Below, in pieces: positions 17,972-26,408 of a stretch of 64,000 nucleotides of DNA. Source of the DNA: Streptomyces sp. NBC_00250 (GTDB lineage Bacteria > Actinomycetota > Actinomycetes > Streptomycetales > Streptomycetaceae). Made by a program: the position numbers and the translations under genes. The DNA lies in NCBI RefSeq assembly GCF_036192275.1, contig NZ_CP108088.1:6387501-6451500 (forward strand). The letters run 5' to 3'. Each line of letters opens with the position of its first letter. Positions within the stretch are counted from its first letter, which is position 1. A model generated the notes under the pieces. The model did not search any database and was not told the origin of the DNA. It saw only the letters and a program-made list of their open reading frames with translations.

Positions 17972-18616
17972 CTACAGCCACCCCTGCCGACGGGCCGCCC
18001 TGACCGCCTCCATGCGGTTGCGCGTGCCCGTCTTGCCGATCGCCGACGACAGGTAGTTCCGGACCGTCGACTCCGACAGGTGGAGGGTCGCGGCGATGTC
18101 GGCGATCGTCGCACCGTCCACCGCCGCCGCCAGGGCGTCCCGTTCGCGGGCCGTCAGCGGGTTCGGTCCCGCGCCGAGCGCCGCCGCCGCGAGGGCCGGG
18201 TCGATCACCGTCTCCCCGCGCAGGACCCGACGGATCGACTCGGCCAGCTCCTCCACGGGGCCGTCCTTCACCAGGAAGCCCGCCGCGCCCGCCTCCATCG
18301 CCCGACGGAGATAGCCCGGCCGCCCGAAGGTCGTGAGGATGAGCACCCGGCAGTCCGGGGCCTCCGTACGCAGGTCCGCCGCCGCGTCCAGGCCCGAGCG
18401 GCCCGGCAGCTCGATGTCGAGCAGCGCCACGTCGGGCCGCGCGAGCAGCGCCGCGTCCACGATCTCGTCACCCCGCCCGACCTGCGCGACGACCTCCATG
18501 TCGTGCTCCATGCCGAGCAGCAGAGCCAGCGCCCCGCGCATCATCCCCTGGTCCTCGGCGAGGAGGACTCTCACGGACTTTCCCGGGCGGTGGTCCTGCG
18601 GCATCTCGGTCACCAT
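17972..18616 (-). CDS. NarL/DesR-type response regulator
   Basis: A receiver domain (about 15-130) contains LLAEDQGMMRGAL, the phosphorylation site in VALLDIELPGRSG, the switch Thr in LILTTFG and the Lys in GFLVKDG. A LuxR helix-turn-helix follows (about 145-210: LTARERDALAAA, IADIAATLHLSESTVRNYLS). ATG 18616 lies just after TACCCT (a TANNNT -10), so the transcript may be leaderless. The partner kinase is at 18862, 245 bases upstream on the same strand. The kinase/regulator pair follows an ABC exporter, the DesK/DesR-like arrangement where the regulator usually controls the transporter. Confidence 0.88.
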   Translation of the reverse strand: MVTEMPQDHRPGKSVRVLLAEDQGMMRGALALLLGMEHDMEVVAQVGRGDEIVDAALLARPDVALLDIELPGRSGLDAAADLRTEAPDCRVLILTTFGRPGYLRRAMEAGAAGFLVKDGPVEELAESIRRVLRGETVIDPALAAAALGAGPNPLTARERDALAAAVDGATIADIAATLHLSESTVRNYLSSAIGKTGTRNRMEAVRAARRQGWL

Positions 18617-18861
18617 CAAAGGGTAGGACGGACGGCTCGCAGGACAGGGGTCGTGCGCCGTTCGGGCGAGAGCGGATCGATTCCTTCACGCCGCCTCGCG
18701 CGAAGGGCCGGCGCCGCGGAAGGACTCACGGCATCCCACCCCACCACAACGGAGCCCGTCTTCACGCGTCTTCCCCCCGGTGGTACGCGCGCCCGGAGTG
18801 ACCGCATGAGCAACACGCCGCTTCCCACGGGCCCGATGTCGATGGGCATCAGGACGCCGGG

Positions 18862-20034
18862 TCAGTGCGCTCGGTCGTCCTCGCAGGCGTGCGGGCCGGG
18901 GGTCTCCGCGGGGAGCTCCGCGGTGACGTGGAACCCGCCCCGCGGAGCCGGTCCCGAGTCGAGGGTGCCGCCCGCCGCCGCGACCCGCTCACGGAGGCCG
19001 CGCAGGCCGCTTCCCGGGGTGGCGTCCGGGACGACGACCGGGCCCCCGCCGTCGTCGGTGACCGTGAGGCGGACCCGGTCGGCGGTGCCGTCCAGGGCGA
19101 TCACGCAGCGGGACGCGCCGCTGTGCCGTACCGCGTTCGTCGTGGACTCCCGGACCACCCAGCTGAGCAGGGCCTCCGTCTGTGGTTCGAGGAGCGGGCC
19201 CGAGCGGCGCACGACCGGCTCGATGCCGGCCGAGGACAGTGCGTCGCGCGCCCGGTCCAGCTCGGTGGCGAGGCTGCCCTCGCGGTAGCCGGTGACGGCC
19301 TCCCTGATCTCGGTGAGCGCCTGCCGGCCCACCGCCTCGATGTCCGCCACCTGGGCGAGGGCCGCGTCGAGGTCGCGCGGTGCCAGCCGGCGTACGACCT
19401 CCGACTTCACCACGATCACCGAGAGCGTGTGACCGAGCAGGTCGTGCAGGTCGCGGGAGAACCGCAACCGCTCCTTCTCGACGGCCGCCCTGGCCAGTTC
19501 CTCCCGGGTCGCCCGGAGTTGCCGGACCGATTCGTCGAGCGCGAGGATCGCCGCCGTCACCATCACGGACATGAACGTGCCGTACACGACGCCGATGGAG
19601 TCCCAGCTGTCCCGCCAGAACGTCACCGCCCCCACCGCCACGACCAGCGGGGGACTGACCCATCGAAGCAGCCTCCCGTGCCGCACCACCGCCCCGACCG
19701 CGAGGCCAAGGAGCGGGAAGAGCAGCAGCCACTCCCTCCCGTAACCGATGGCGAGCGCGAAGGTCAGCACCCCGAGTGCGGCGAGGAGTCCCCAGGTCAG
19801 CGGCGTCTCCCGGCTGGGCGGGTGGCAGGCGCGGAAGACGATCGCGATGTAGAGGGTGTTGAAGGTGATCAGCCCGAGGCTGCCGATCCACGGGTTCGGG
19901 GCCTGGCCGCCGAGCAGGTGGGAGAGCGCGCCCAGGCCCATCAGCAGCCAGGGGAGGAGGCTGAGCCCGTTCGGGCCCCGCTCCCATTGCTGCTGATCGC
20001 GCACCACCTTGAAGAATCGCCGGATGTTCCTCAC
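18862..20034 (-). CDS. DesK-type sensor histidine kinase
   Basis: The 390-residue kinase has five to six predicted transmembrane helices in its first ~165 residues, then a HisKA_3 dimerisation domain with the phospho-acceptor in FSRDLHDLLGHTLSVI (about 200-215). An HATPase domain follows (WVVRESTTNAVRHSGAS, TVTDDGGG, GSGLRGLRERVAAAGG). There is no separate extracytoplasmic sensor domain, so it probably senses the membrane or an intramembrane ligand. It starts 10 bases after the permease stop, in an operon ATPase-permease-kinase with the regulator gene following. Confidence 0.9.
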   Translation of the reverse strand: MRNIRRFFKVVRDQQQWERGPNGLSLLPWLLMGLGALSHLLGGQAPNPWIGSLGLITFNTLYIAIVFRACHPPSRETPLTWGLLAALGVLTFALAIGYGREWLLLFPLLGLAVGAVVRHGRLLRWVSPPLVVAVGAVTFWRDSWDSIGVVYGTFMSVMVTAAILALDESVRQLRATREELARAAVEKERLRFSRDLHDLLGHTLSVIVVKSEVVRRLAPRDLDAALAQVADIEAVGRQALTEIREAVTGYREGSLATELDRARDALSSAGIEPVVRRSGPLLEPQTEALLSWVVRESTTNAVRHSGASRCVIALDGTADRVRLTVTDDGGGPVVVPDATPGSGLRGLRERVAAAGGTLDSGPAPRGGFHVTAELPAETPGPHACEDDRAH

Positions 20035-20044
20035 AGCCGCCCCC

Positions 20045-20767
20045 TCATACCGTCCTTGCCGAACGACGGTACGAGACCGCCGCGTATGTGCCGAAGAGCG
20101 CCGCCCACCCGAGCAGTACGGCCAGGGGCGCCGCCCCCGGCGCCGTCCCCTCCGTCACCGCCACGCCCAGCTCGGCGAAACGGTTCGTCGGCGTGAACTC
20201 CGAGACCGTGCGGAGCCAGTCGGGGAAGAGCACGACAGGGAACCACAGTCCGCCCACCACCGTGAGCCCCAGGCTGCAGGCGACGTTCACGACCCCCGTC
20301 GTCTGCGCCGTGAGCCGGTAGCCGTTACCGAGGCCGAGCAGGCTGAAGGGGAGCGAGCCCAGCCAGAGCGTGACGGCGACGGCGCCCCACTGCCAGGCGG
20401 CCATGCGCACGCCGTTGGCCAGACCGCCCGCCACCAGAACCCCCGCGATGGCCGGCAGTACGACGACCGAACCGGTCAGGGCGCGCCCCACCACCACCTG
20501 TCGGGGCGTCATGGGCGTGATCCGCATCTGCCGCAGCCAGCCCGTGGACTTGTCCTCGGCGACGCCCGTACCGAGGGAGAGTGCGGCGCCGAGCGCCCCG
20601 TACGCCGCCATCCCGACCATCGCGGCCTTCTTGTACGCGCCGTCGTCCCCGTCGCCGAGGTTGGTGAAGAGGAGGTACATCATCACCGGCACACCGATCG
20701 TCGAGATGACGAATCCGGCGTCGCGCAGGGTCCTGCGCACTTCCAGGCGTACGTACGCGGTGATCAT
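20045..20767 (-). CDS. ABC-2 type transporter permease
   Basis: The product has 240 residues and six predicted transmembrane helices. It has the ABC-2 features GWLRQMRITPMTPRQVVVGR between helices and a C-terminal WFPVVLFPDWLRTVSEFTPTNRFAEL segment typical of drug or lipid exporters. The ATG at 20767 overlaps the stop of the ATPase gene (ATGA), so translation is coupled and the two form one exporter. The substrate is unknown; the linked kinase and regulator suggest induction by an envelope-active compound. Confidence 0.9.
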   Translation of the reverse strand: MITAYVRLEVRRTLRDAGFVISTIGVPVMMYLLFTNLGDGDDGAYKKAAMVGMAAYGALGAALSLGTGVAEDKSTGWLRQMRITPMTPRQVVVGRALTGSVVVLPAIAGVLVAGGLANGVRMAAWQWGAVAVTLWLGSLPFSLLGLGNGYRLTAQTTGVVNVACSLGLTVVGGLWFPVVLFPDWLRTVSEFTPTNRFAELGVAVTEGTAPGAAPLAVLLGWAALFGTYAAVSYRRSARTV

Positions 20768-21684
20768 CGGACCGTCTCCAGGGTGGTGAGGGGGCTCTGT
20801 GTCAGGGCGAGGAAGGCGTCGTCCAGGGAGACCGGGGTGACTTCGAGGTGCCTGATCGCGTCCCGCTCCGCCAGCGCCCGTACGGTCCCGTCGGAGTCCC
20901 CGGTACGCAGCCGGGCACGGTCGCCCTTCACCTCGTACGAGGTGACGCCGGGCAGCAGGCCGAGCCACTCCGTCGGGCCGCCCGCCAGGTCGAAGGAGAC
21001 CAGGTTTCCGCCGGCGGCCCGCTTGAGCTCCTCGCTCGTACCGGCGGCGACGATCCGGCCGGAGTCGAGGACGACGATCCGGTCGGCGTACGCGTCGGCC
21101 TCCTCCAGGTAGTGGGTGGAGAAGAGCACGGTGTTGCCCCGGCGTGCGTAGCCCCGCATCGAGTGCCAGAACTCCTGGCGCGCTTCGACGTCGAGCGCGG
21201 CCGTCGGTTCGTCCAGGACGATCAGCTCCGGGTTCCCGACCAAGGCGACGGCGAACCGGACCCGCTGTGTCTGGCCGCCCGAGAGCCCGTCGACCCGGCG
21301 GCCCGCGAGCTCGCCGAGCCCGGCGAGCGCCAGCGCCTCCGCGACCGGCATCGGCGCCGGGTAGGTCCGGGCGACGAAGGAGACCAGCTCGTGGACCGTG
21401 ACGCGGGGGACCGCTCGACCCTCCTGAAGCATCGCGCCGATCCGGCCGGCGGCCACCGCGCGGTCCGGTGTGCCGCCGAAGAGCTCGACCCGGCCGCTGT
21501 CGGGCTCGTCGAGGCCGAGGAGCAGGCTGACGGCGGTCGACTTGCCGGCGCCGTTGCGGCCGAGCAGGGCCACCGTCTCGCCGCGCCGGACGGTGAGGTC
21601 GATCCCGTCGGCGGCGCGGACGGCGCCGAAGGTCTTGGTCACGTCGTGAAAGGCGACCGCCGGTTCGTCCGTGTCCCTTGTCAT
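20764..21684 (-). CDS. ABC transporter ATP-binding protein
   Basis: This 306-residue ATPase has Walker A LLGRNGAGKSTAVS, signature LSGGQTQRVRFAVAL, Walker B LIVLDEPTAALDV and the H-loop in FSTHYLEEADAYADR. A ~75-residue C-terminal extension resembles the DrrA/CcmA-type regulatory tail. Two ATGs compete: 21699 has no ribosome-binding site, while 21684 has AAAGGA 4 bases upstream, so I prefer 21684. Its stop overlaps the permease start. The upstream intergenic region is shared with the divergent MaoC operon. Confidence 0.88.
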   Translation of the reverse strand: MTRDTDEPAVAFHDVTKTFGAVRAADGIDLTVRRGETVALLGRNGAGKSTAVSLLLGLDEPDSGRVELFGGTPDRAVAAGRIGAMLQEGRAVPRVTVHELVSFVARTYPAPMPVAEALALAGLGELAGRRVDGLSGGQTQRVRFAVALVGNPELIVLDEPTAALDVEARQEFWHSMRGYARRGNTVLFSTHYLEEADAYADRIVVLDSGRIVAAGTSEELKRAAGGNLVSFDLAGGPTEWLGLLPGVTSYEVKGDRARLRTGDSDGTVRALAERDAIRHLEVTPVSLDDAFLALTQSPLTTLETVR

Positions 21685-21783
21685 GGGGTCCTTTGTCATG
21701 AGGACGACGTTACGAATCCGCCGGCCCCACCGGCAGGCGCGTACGTACGGACCTGGCCGTGACAAATGTACTGAGAGGCACTT

Positions 21784-21798
21784 CTGACGTACCGTCAG
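21784..21798. promoter_or_regulatory. Palindromic operator CTGACG-N3-CGTCAG (copy 3)
   Basis: CTGACGTACCGTCAG is a perfect inverted repeat, identical in both arms to the site at 1787. It lies 63 bp before the KstR-like box and between two divergent genes (ABC ATPase and MaoC hydratase), so either or both could be its target. The context of the other copies favours the MaoC operon. Confidence 0.7.
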
Positions 21799-21860
21799 GT
21801 GACGGCTGTCGGGAGGGTTCCCAACTCTCCCCGCCTCGGCTATACATGGGGATCACCGAC

Positions 21861-21876
21861 CTAGAACGCGTTCTAG
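21861..21876. promoter_or_regulatory. KstR-like box, perfect 16-bp palindrome
   Basis: CTAGAACGCGTTCTAG contains TAGAACGCGTTCTA, an exact match to the KstR consensus TNNAACNNGTTNNA, extended to a perfect 16-bp palindrome. It is about 100 bp upstream of the MaoC start. Confidence 0.8.
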
Positions 21877-21974
21877 AACGGCCGCGTACGGGAAGGTCCC
21901 CGCACGGCCTCGGTGCGGCCGACGGTGCGGACGGCCGTGCCGAGGTCTTCCCCGCCACGAGGAGCAGCAGCCCG

Positions 21975-22829
21975 ATGCCCATCGACCCCGCCAAGGCCGT
22001 CGCCGCCGAACCCCGCAGCGCCGAGATCTCCTGGGACCACAAGGACGTCCAGCTCTACCACCTGGGACTGGGCGCCGGCACCCCGGCGACCGACCCCGAC
22101 GAGCTCCGCTACACCCTCGAATCCAGGCTCCACGTCCTGCCCAGTTTCGCCACCGTCGCGGGCGCCGGAATGGGCGTCGTCGGCGGGCTCTCCGCCCCCG
22201 GCGTCGACATCGACCTCGCCGCCGTCCTGCACGGCGGCCAGTCGATCACCCTCCACCGCCCCGTCCCCGTGGCCGGCCGGGCCGTCACCACCTCCCGGGT
22301 CGCCGCCGTGTACGACAAGGGCAAGGCCGCCGTCCTCGTCCTGCGCTCCGAGGTCGCCGACGCCGACGGCCCGCTGTGGACCAGCGACGCGCAGATCTTC
22401 GTACGGGGAGAGGGCGGCTGGGGCGGCGACCGCGGACCCTCCGAGCGCCTCGAACTCCCCGGCCGCGACCCCGACAAGACCGTCGAACGGCCCGTACGCG
22501 AGGACCAGGCGCTGCTCTACCGGCTCTCCGGCGACTGGAACCCGCTCCACGCCGACCCCGAGTTCGCCGCGCTCGCCGGCTTCGACCGGCCGATCCTGCA
22601 CGGACTCTGCACGTACGGCATGACCCTCAAGGCGGTGGTGGACACGATGCTCGGCGGAGACGTCGCCCGCGTCCGCTCGTACCGCACCCGATTCGCCGGG
22701 GTCGTCTTCCCCGGCGAGACGCTGCGCATCCGGATGTGGGCCGACGAGGGCCGCGTCCAGGTGACCGTGACGGCCGTGGAGCGCGCCGACGCGCCCGTGC
22801 TCGCCGACACCCTCGTCGAACACTCCTAG
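21975..22829 (+). CDS. MaoC-type (hot-dog) enoyl-CoA hydratase
   Basis: The product is a 284-residue double-hot-dog hydratase adding water to a 2-enoyl-CoA. The N-terminal half is the MaoC_dehydrat_N type (SAEISWDHKDVQLYHLGLGA, YTLESRLHVLPSF). The C-terminal half carries the hydratase 2 motif YRLSGDWNPLHADPEFAALA with the catalytic Asp and His, then GFDRPILHGLCTYG. The frame is open from 21759, but ATG 21975 has GAGGAG 10 bases upstream and matches the conserved family start MPIDPAKA. Mycobacterial ChsH/Hsd4B relatives act on steroid side-chain enoyl-CoAs. It is the first gene of a three-gene operon preceded by both operator types. Confidence 0.88.
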   Translation: MPIDPAKAVAAEPRSAEISWDHKDVQLYHLGLGAGTPATDPDELRYTLESRLHVLPSFATVAGAGMGVVGGLSAPGVDIDLAAVLHGGQSITLHRPVPVAGRAVTTSRVAAVYDKGKAAVLVLRSEVADADGPLWTSDAQIFVRGEGGWGGDRGPSERLELPGRDPDKTVERPVREDQALLYRLSGDWNPLHADPEFAALAGFDRPILHGLCTYGMTLKAVVDTMLGGDVARVRSYRTRFAGVVFPGETLRIRMWADEGRVQVTVTAVERADAPVLADTLVEHS

Positions 22830-22860
22830 ACCCATCCCGGCACTCGTAGACCCATCCCGG
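22821..22860. repeat. 20-bp tandem duplication spanning the hydratase stop codon
   Basis: Two adjacent 20-bp units, differing at one base, each read CAC-TC(C/G)-TAG-ACCCATCCCGG. The hydratase terminates at the TAG in the first unit, and the second unit repeats that in-frame TAG. The duplication therefore lengthens the gap to the alcohol dehydrogenase gene and adds a backup stop. Confidence 0.9.
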
Positions 22861-22873
22861 AGGGAGCCGCACC

Positions 22874-23950
22874 ATGCGCGCAGCCGTACTGCACGAGATC
22901 GGCCAGGACAAGCTCGAAGTCGTCGACGACGTCGAGGCGGTGGGCTTCGGCCCCGGCAAGGTGAAGATCCGGGTCCGGGCCACCGGCCTCTGCCACTCCG
23001 ACGTCTCCGCGATGAGCGGCGTCCTCCCGCAGCCCGCCCCCTTCATCCCCGGCCACGAGGGTGCGGGCGAGATCCTCGACGTCGGCGACGGCGTCACCGG
23101 ACTCACCCAGGGCCAGCGCGTCCTGCTCTGCTGGCTGCCCGCCTGCGGCAGCTGTCCCGCCTGCAAGCGCGGCCAGACCCAGCTGTGCCTGGCCGGCTTC
23201 ATGAACGCCGGAACGCCCAACTTCAAGCGCCCCGGCGGGGACGTCTTCGGCTTCGCCGGCACCGGCACCTTCACCGAGGAGGTCGTCGTCGACGCGGGCT
23301 GCGCCGTCCCCATCCCCGACGACGTGCCCTTCGACATCGCCGCCCTCATCGGCTGCGGCGTCACCACCGGACTCGGCGCGGCCATCAACACCGCCAAGGT
23401 GGAGGCCGGTTCCTCGGTTGCCGTCATCGGCTGCGGAGGCGTCGGCATCTCCGCGATCCAGGGAGCCAAACTCCAGGGCGCCGCCCAGATCATCGCCGTC
23501 GACCCCGTCGAGTCCCGCCGCGAGGCCGCGCTGCGCTTCGGCGCCACCGAGGCCGTCGCCCCGGACGCGCTCGCCGACGCCAAACAGCGGATCACCGCCG
23601 GCGAAGGCTTCGACTACGTCTTCGAGGTCGTCGGCAAGTCCGCCACCGCCCGCACCGCGTACGAGAACACCCGGCGCGGCGGCACCCTCTGCGTCGTCGG
23701 CGCGGGCGCCCTCGACGACTACCTCCAGATCAGCATGTTCGAGCTGTTCTTCGACGAGAAGCGGATCCTGCCCTCCATGTACGGCGGCGGCGACGTCCTC
23801 CGCTCCTACGAGCGGGCCATCGCGCTCTGGCGGGCCGGCCGCATCGACCTGGAGTCGCTCATCACCCACCGGGTCCCGCTCGCCGGCATCAACGAGGCCC
23901 TGGAACAGATGCGGACGGGTGCCGCGCTCCGTACCTGCATCGAGATCTGA
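22874..23950 (+). CDS. Zinc-dependent alcohol dehydrogenase
   Basis: A 358-residue medium-chain dehydrogenase/reductase. The catalytic zinc ligands are in GLCHSDVSAM (Cys, about 38) and IPGHEGAGEI (His, about 60). The structural zinc site is CGSCPACKRGQTQLC, giving four cysteines in about 90-105. The NAD-binding loop is VIGCGGVGISAIQG, followed by the acidic IIAVDP that selects NAD. GGAGGGAG precedes the start. It lies between MaoC hydratase and SDR genes in one operon and probably oxidises a side-chain or fatty alcohol during lipid catabolism; the exact substrate is not deducible. Confidence 0.88.
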   Translation: MRAAVLHEIGQDKLEVVDDVEAVGFGPGKVKIRVRATGLCHSDVSAMSGVLPQPAPFIPGHEGAGEILDVGDGVTGLTQGQRVLLCWLPACGSCPACKRGQTQLCLAGFMNAGTPNFKRPGGDVFGFAGTGTFTEEVVVDAGCAVPIPDDVPFDIAALIGCGVTTGLGAAINTAKVEAGSSVAVIGCGGVGISAIQGAKLQGAAQIIAVDPVESRREAALRFGATEAVAPDALADAKQRITAGEGFDYVFEVVGKSATARTAYENTRRGGTLCVVGAGALDDYLQISMFELFFDEKRILPSMYGGGDVLRSYERAIALWRAGRIDLESLITHRVPLAGINEALEQMRTGAALRTCIEI

Positions 23951-23964
23951 GAGGACCCCGACCC

Positions 23965-24909
23965 ATGTCACTCCCTCTTGAGGGACTGAGCGCGATCGTC
24001 ACCGGCGCGGGCCGGGGGCTCGGCCGCGCCGAGGCCCTGGAACTGGCCCGGCTCGGCGCGGCCGTCGTCGTCAACGACTACGGCCAGCCCGGCCGCGACG
24101 GCTCGGGAGCGGCCTCCGCCGCACCCGCCGAGGAGGTCGCCGCCGAGATCAGGGCGACGGGCGGCACAGCGATCGCACACCTCGGCGACATCGCCGACTT
24201 CGAGACGGCGCGGTCCCTGATCGACCTGGCCGTCGCCGAGTTCGGCAAGCTGGACATCCTGGTCAACAACGCGGGCATCCTGCGCGACCGGATGGTCTTC
24301 TCGATGAGCGAGGAGGAGTGGGACTCGGTCATACGGGTCCACCTCAAGGGCCACTTCAACAGCACCCACTTCGCGGCGGTGCACTGGAGGACCCGCGCGA
24401 AGGCGGGGGAGTCCGGCGTGTACGGCCGGATCGTCAACACCTCGTCCGAGGCCTTCCTCGCGGGTTCGGCCGGCCAGCCCAACTACGCGGCGGCCAAGGG
24501 CGGCATCGTGGGCCTGACCACCTCGTCGGCACTCGCGCTCGCCCGCTACGGGGTGACGGCCAACGCCATCTGCCCGCGGGCGCGCACCCGGATGACGGAG
24601 GACGTCTTCGCCGGCTTCGCCGAGCCGACGGCCGAGGGCGACCTCGACCCGCTGTCCCCCGAGCACGTGGCGCCGCTCGTCGGCTACCTCGCCTCCCCGG
24701 CGGCGGCCGGGGTCAACGGCCAACTGCTCGTCGTCCACGGCGGGATGGTCGCGATCGTGGACCGGCCCAAGGTCGCGGCGAAGTTCGACACGGCCAAGGA
24801 GGCGTTCACGTACGAGGAACTCGACGGCCTGCTGACCCCGCACTACGCGGCCCGCCCGGCGGGCGAGACGTTCGCGGCGTCGGAGGTGCTCGGCCTGAAG
24901 AAGGGCTGA
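23965..24909 (+). CDS. Short-chain dehydrogenase, Hsd4A/multifunctional beta-oxidation type
   Basis: This 314-residue SDR has the cofactor loop VTGAGRGLGRAEALELARLG, the NNAG motif in LVNNAGILRD and a catalytic Ser-Tyr-Lys set in RIVNTSSEAFLAGSAGQPNYAAAKGG. The TGxxxGxG loop and the ~60-residue C-terminal extension (PKVAAKFDTAKEAFTYEELD) match the dehydrogenase domain of 17-beta-hydroxysteroid dehydrogenase type 4 proteins, which oxidise 3-hydroxyacyl-CoA after the MaoC step. That fits the order hydratase-ADH-dehydrogenase here. It starts 14 bases after the ADH stop with GAGAGGA upstream and ends before a strong terminator. Confidence 0.88.
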   Translation: MSLPLEGLSAIVTGAGRGLGRAEALELARLGAAVVVNDYGQPGRDGSGAASAAPAEEVAAEIRATGGTAIAHLGDIADFETARSLIDLAVAEFGKLDILVNNAGILRDRMVFSMSEEEWDSVIRVHLKGHFNSTHFAAVHWRTRAKAGESGVYGRIVNTSSEAFLAGSAGQPNYAAAKGGIVGLTTSSALALARYGVTANAICPRARTRMTEDVFAGFAEPTAEGDLDPLSPEHVAPLVGYLASPAAAGVNGQLLVVHGGMVAIVDRPKVAAKFDTAKEAFTYEELDGLLTPHYAARPAGETFAASEVLGLKKG

Positions 24910-24988
24910 GACCGGGCCCGACGAGGCTTCGGCGGGCGCATGCCCACCGGCCGGGGTGCGGCCCGGTCGGAAGGGGGATGGTGGGGAA

Positions 24989-25024
24989 GGCGAAGGGCCC
25001 CGGGGTGACCCGGGGCCCTTCGCC
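24989..25024. terminator. Perfect 16-bp hairpin terminator
   Basis: A perfect 16-bp inverted repeat (arms beginning GGCGAAGGGCCC) encloses a GTGA tetraloop. It lies between the end of the SDR gene and the oppositely oriented small gene at 25053, and can stop transcription from both sides. Confidence 0.85.
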
Positions 25025-25052
25025 TCACCTCGTACCGCTACCTGAAGCGGCC

Positions 25053-25187
25053 TCAGCGGCCGTGCGCGTCGGGCTCGCGGCGGTGGCGGCCGTGCGGGGA
25101 GGACGCGGAGTCCTCCGTCGGCGCGGCCTCACCGCGGTGCTTGCCGGAGCCGTTCGGCTCCTGCCCGGTCGTGCTGGTTTCCGACAT
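25053..25187 (-). CDS. Small hydrophilic 44-residue protein
   Basis: ATG 25187 is preceded by GGGGTGAG at an 8-base spacing. The 44-residue product (MSETSTTGQEPNGSGKHRG at its start, ending GRHRREPDAHGR) is very polar, with no Cys and no membrane segment. Codon third positions are G/C-rich as in real genes. It is followed by the hairpin at 24989. I do not know its function. It resembles the small disordered proteins often found in Streptomyces, and may be missed by annotation because of its size. Confidence 0.55.
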   Translation of the reverse strand: MSETSTTGQEPNGSGKHRGEAAPTEDSASSPHGRHRREPDAHGR

Positions 25188-25235
25188 GGTCGAACTCACC
25201 CCGTTGACATCGGTCCTGCTGTGCAGCCCGAGAGT

Positions 25236-26408
25236 CTAACCAGCGGGTTTCCCGTCGGTGAGCGGAGCCTGCTGCAACGGCACCGGACGGCACACCCGGG
25301 GCTCCTCGACGTCCTCCGCCGCCATCGTCCCGGGGGCCGCCCCGGGCCCCGGTTCGGGCTCCGGCGGCAGCTCCACGTCCGCGAGTCCGCACGGCGCCCC
25401 GGCCGTCGCGTACGGCAGCCGGAGCACGCCCCCGGCCGTCCACAGGCCCGCCCCCGCCTGCCACCCCACGGGTGCGGCCAAGTGGCCCATCCGGCGGGCC
25501 GAAGGCTGCCAGGTCCCCACCCAACTGCCGCCCGCCGCGTCGATCCGCAGCGCCACCGCGCAGCTCTCCGGCATCAGCACCTGCCCCGGCTGCACGGCGA
25601 ACGGCGTCACCGCCGCGTCGTCCAGCCGCAGACACTCCGGGAACCGCACCGGCAGCAGACTCCCGAGCACACCCCAGCCCAGCCGGTCGTGCCCCGGTGA
25701 CGGCGCGTCGGAACGGATCAGCAGCAGCCCGCTGTCCGGATCCGCCAGGAGCAGCCGGTCGTTGCTGTCCTCGGTGATCTGCAGCAGCGGCGTCACCTCC
25801 CCGCCCCGTTCCAGGTCGACGGCGACCGCCTTCACCGGCCGGTCGTCGAGCCGCCGGTCGAGCGCGAGCATCCGGCCCGTACGGTCGAGCCACACCCCGC
25901 CCGAACAGCGGCCCTTGACCTCCGCCACCTGCTCGGGACCGAAGGCGCCGCCCGCGACCAGCCACAGGGAGGTCGTGTCGGGACCCACGCACATCGCGTA
26001 CGCGCAGATGCCGTCCGGCGAGGGCGGCAGCAGCACCAGGTGCTCGGAGCCCGGTGCCTCCACGGCTCCGAGCCGCAGCTCCCCGGTGGCCGGGCCCGTG
26101 GGGTAGAGCAGCGAGAACGTGTTCCGCCGCCCGTCCACCCGGCGGGCCACCAGGACCCGGCCGTCGGCGAGGGGCAGCAGCTGGGTGCCGGGCTCCTCCG
26201 GCTGGTCGAGGGGGAGCGGGACGGCGTACGGCTCCGGGCCGTCGAGGGTCCACCGCTCCACGTACAGGGCGTCCCCGTCGCCCGCGAGCCTGGCCGCGTA
26301 CGCGCCGTTCGCCGTGATCGTGAAACCCGTCGGCCAGGCGGCGCCCCCGGGGCGCTCCCCGTCGCGGTCGTCGTCCTCGGCCGTGGTCTCGATGGCACAC
26401 GCTGTCAT
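25236..26408 (-). CDS. Uncharacterised protein, probably beta-propeller
   Basis: This 390-residue cytoplasmic protein has no signal peptide. The sequence is dominated by repeating short beta strands separated by Asp/Gly/Pro turns, for example PLADGRVLVARRVDGRRNTFSL (22 residues with a turn in the middle), VWLDRTGRMLALDRRLDDR and LLLADPDSGLLLIR, a pattern of WD40/YVTN-like propellers. The C-terminus is Pro/Glu rich. GGAGGTGA lies 10 bases before ATG 26408. I cannot name a family. It is divergent from the siderophore-binding gene and shares the region with the iron box. Confidence 0.65.
   Translation of the reverse strand: MTACAIETTAEDDDRDGERPGGAAWPTGFTITANGAYAARLAGDGDALYVERWTLDGPEPYAVPLPLDQPEEPGTQLLPLADGRVLVARRVDGRRNTFSLLYPTGPATGELRLGAVEAPGSEHLVLLPPSPDGICAYAMCVGPDTTSLWLVAGGAFGPEQVAEVKGRCSGGVWLDRTGRMLALDRRLDDRPVKAVAVDLERGGEVTPLLQITEDSNDRLLLADPDSGLLLIRSDAPSPGHDRLGWGVLGSLLPVRFPECLRLDDAAVTPFAVQPGQVLMPESCAVALRIDAAGGSWVGTWQPSARRMGHLAAPVGWQAGAGLWTAGGVLRLPYATAGAPCGLADVELPPEPEPGPGAAPGTMAAEDVEEPRVCRPVPLQQAPLTDGKPAG

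Noticed and set aside
18806..18870. ATG with a nearby GGAG (frame starting MSNTPLPTGPMSMGIRTPG) between the kinase and regulator genes
   Set aside because: The frame runs antisense into the kinase gene and has no supporting codon pattern.
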